6,118 bases of DNA from the NCBI GenBank assembly GCA_013002375.1, contig JABDJW010000256.1, positions 1 through 6,118 on the forward strand, given 5' to 3'. Positions 5,174 through 6,118 of this stretch are shown here, piece by piece (the first letter of the stretch is position 1; the number at the start of each line of letters is the position of its first letter). Under the pieces are notes generated by a model. That model saw only the letters and a program-made list of their open reading frames with translations, ran no database searches and was not told the origin of the DNA. The stretch comes from Acidimicrobiales bacterium. Its GTDB lineage: Bacteria; Actinomycetota; Acidimicrobiia; Acidimicrobiales; SHLQ01. The translations under genes were made by a program, and so were the position numbers.

Positions 5174-6118
5174 TGCACGATCCCTTCGGTGAGTTGGAGG
5201 AAGATGTCCTCGAGGCCGCCGCTCGATTGACGGAACTCGACCACCGGTCGGCCCTCGTCGACGACCAATCGTTGCAGGAGCTCCCGTTGCTCCTCGTCAC
5301 CCGCCACCGCGAATTTCTCGGTGGTTCCATCGGCGAAGCGGACGTCGATGGTCCGGTTCGAGCCGAGCTGCACCCGGATGCTGGCCGGGGTGCCGGCCGC
5401 GAGTAGTCGCCCGGCTTCGAGGATGCCGATGTCGGTGCAGATCGCCTCGAGCTCGGACAAGATGTGGGAGCTGATCACGATGGTCTTGCCCATGGCCTTG
5501 AGTTCGGCCAGCAGCTCGCGGAGTTCGATGCGAGCCCGGGGGTCGAGCCCGCTCGCCGGTTCGTCGAGGATCAGCAACTTCGGATCGTGCACCAGTGCCC
5601 GAGCCAGGCTGAGGCGCTGTTTCATGCCGCGCGACAGCGAGTTCACCATCGACTCGCGCTTCGGGCCGAGGTCGACGAGCTCGAGCAGACCGTCGACCAA
5701 TCCCTTCCACTGCTTGCGGGGGATGCGGTAGCTGTGGGCGAAGAACTCCAGGTACTCGTCGACCCGCAGGTTGTCGTACACGCCGAGTACGTCGGGCATG
5801 TAGCCCACCAGTTTGCGGACGTCGCGGGGGTGGGCGACGGGATCGAGACCGTGGACCCGGGCCTGGCCGGCCGTTGGCTTCAGCAGCGTGGCCCAGACCG
5901 AGAACGTCGTCGACTTGCCCGCGCCGTTGGGGCCGATCAGGCCGAACACCGCACCCTGCTCGATCCGCAGGGTGAGGTTCTGGAGCGCGAAGAGCGAGCC
6001 GTAGCGCTTGGTGAGCCCCACCACCTCGGCTGCAGCCAGCGGAAGGTCCGGCGGGGGTGCGCCGAGCAGGGGCTGGGCGGTGAGTACCGGCGGCGCGGCC
6101 AGATCGGTGGGCCCGTGC
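5170..6118 (-). CDS. ABC-2 type transporter ATP-binding protein, 5' end outside window
   Basis: This is the ATPase subunit of an ABC-2 type exporter, expected to act on the cytoplasmic face of the membrane with the permease encoded next. Counting from the GTG at 6024, the Walker A motif GPNGAGKST is at 31-39, the signature LSRGM at 130-134, Walker B LLILDEP at 150-156, the D-loop SGLD at 158-161 and the switch His at 187. The Q-loop position reads GYMPD, with Asp in place of the usual Gln. About 65 residues follow the nucleotide-binding core, a C-terminal extension common in this class. The frame stays open to the window edge for 31 more codons, a Pro/Ala/Leu-rich stretch ending AAAEVVGLTKRYG. 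The first beta strand of the fold lies across the GTG at 6024 and no ribosome binding site precedes that GTG, so the true start is probably beyond the window. The substrate cannot be read from the sequence. The 3' end overlaps the permease start by four bases. Confidence 0.93.
   Translation of the reverse strand, partial: HGPTDLAAPPVLTAQPLLGAPPPDLPLAAAEVVGLTKRYGSLFALQNLTLRIEQGAVFGLIGPNGAGKSTTFSVWATLLKPTAGQARVHGLDPVAHPRDVRKLVGYMPDVLGVYDNLRVDEYLEFFAHSYRIPRKQWKGLVDGLLELVDLGPKRESMVNSLSRGMKQRLSLARALVHDPKLLILDEPASGLDPRARIELRELLAELKAMGKTIVISSHILSELEAICTDIGILEAGRLLAAGTPASIRVQLGSNRTIDVRFADGTTEKFAVAGDEEQRELLQRLVVDEGRPVVEFRQSSGGLEDIFLQLTEGIVQ
5181..5187 (-). promoter_or_regulatory. Ribosome binding site for the ABC permease
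   Basis: GAAGGGA on the minus strand lies seven bases before the GTG at 5173, inside the end of the ATPase gene. It supports the GTG start that overlaps the ATPase stop. Confidence 0.6.

Noticed and set aside
4290..5330. In-frame upstream extension of the coiled-coil protein by 347 codons
   Set aside because: This stretch is Arg/His-rich and overlaps the permease and the end of the ATPase gene in another frame, whose motifs are clear. The ATG at 4289 has a good ribosome binding site.

Overview
The window is GC-rich, densely packed and read entirely from the minus strand, so transcription runs from the right edge to the left edge. It holds four complete genes and two cut by the window ends, with almost no intergenic DNA. 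The strong G/C third-position bias, frequent GTG starts and overlapping gene junctions suggest a high-GC bacterium. A lineage such as Actinobacteria (for example Acidimicrobiia) or a similar high-GC environmental group is plausible. That placement is inference, because no rRNA or lineage marker is present.

In order of transcription: (1) an ABC-2 type ATPase, 5' end off the window (5170-6118). (2) Its six-helix ABC-2 permease (4310-5173), joined by a 4-base GTGA overlap. (3) A 561-residue membrane-anchored protein (2604-4289) with three predicted N-terminal helices, an acidic coiled coil, a 53-residue Gly-Gln/Gly-Glu repeat and a short helical C-terminal segment. (4) A MoxR-type AAA+ ATPase with a nine-proline N-terminal tract (1455-2561). 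(5) A soluble DUF58 protein with a complete-looking VWA metal site (580-1458), joined by a 4-base ATGA overlap. (6) The first 192 residues of a BatA-like, two-helix-anchored VWA protein (1-578), starting one base after the DUF58 stop. Non-coding gaps are only 20, 42 and 1 bases. No promoter, terminator, RNA gene, mobile element or CRISPR array is visible.

The MoxR / DUF58 / BatA-VWA block is a known widespread association: MoxR ATPases are thought to work as chaperone-like remodelers with VWA-protein partners, as in RavA-ViaA, CbbQ-CbbO and the Bat locus. Here it is preceded, apparently in one operon, by an ABC-2 exporter pair and the coiled-coil/Gly-Gln protein. A reasonable but unproven reading is an envelope-associated machine: the ABC pair moves something through or out of the membrane, the coiled-coil protein projects outside as scaffold or substrate, and MoxR with DUF58 and the anchored VWA protein assembles, matures or regulates the complex. 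The least familiar parts are the coiled-coil/repeat protein and a possible 12-codon leader ORF whose stop overlaps the MoxR start.
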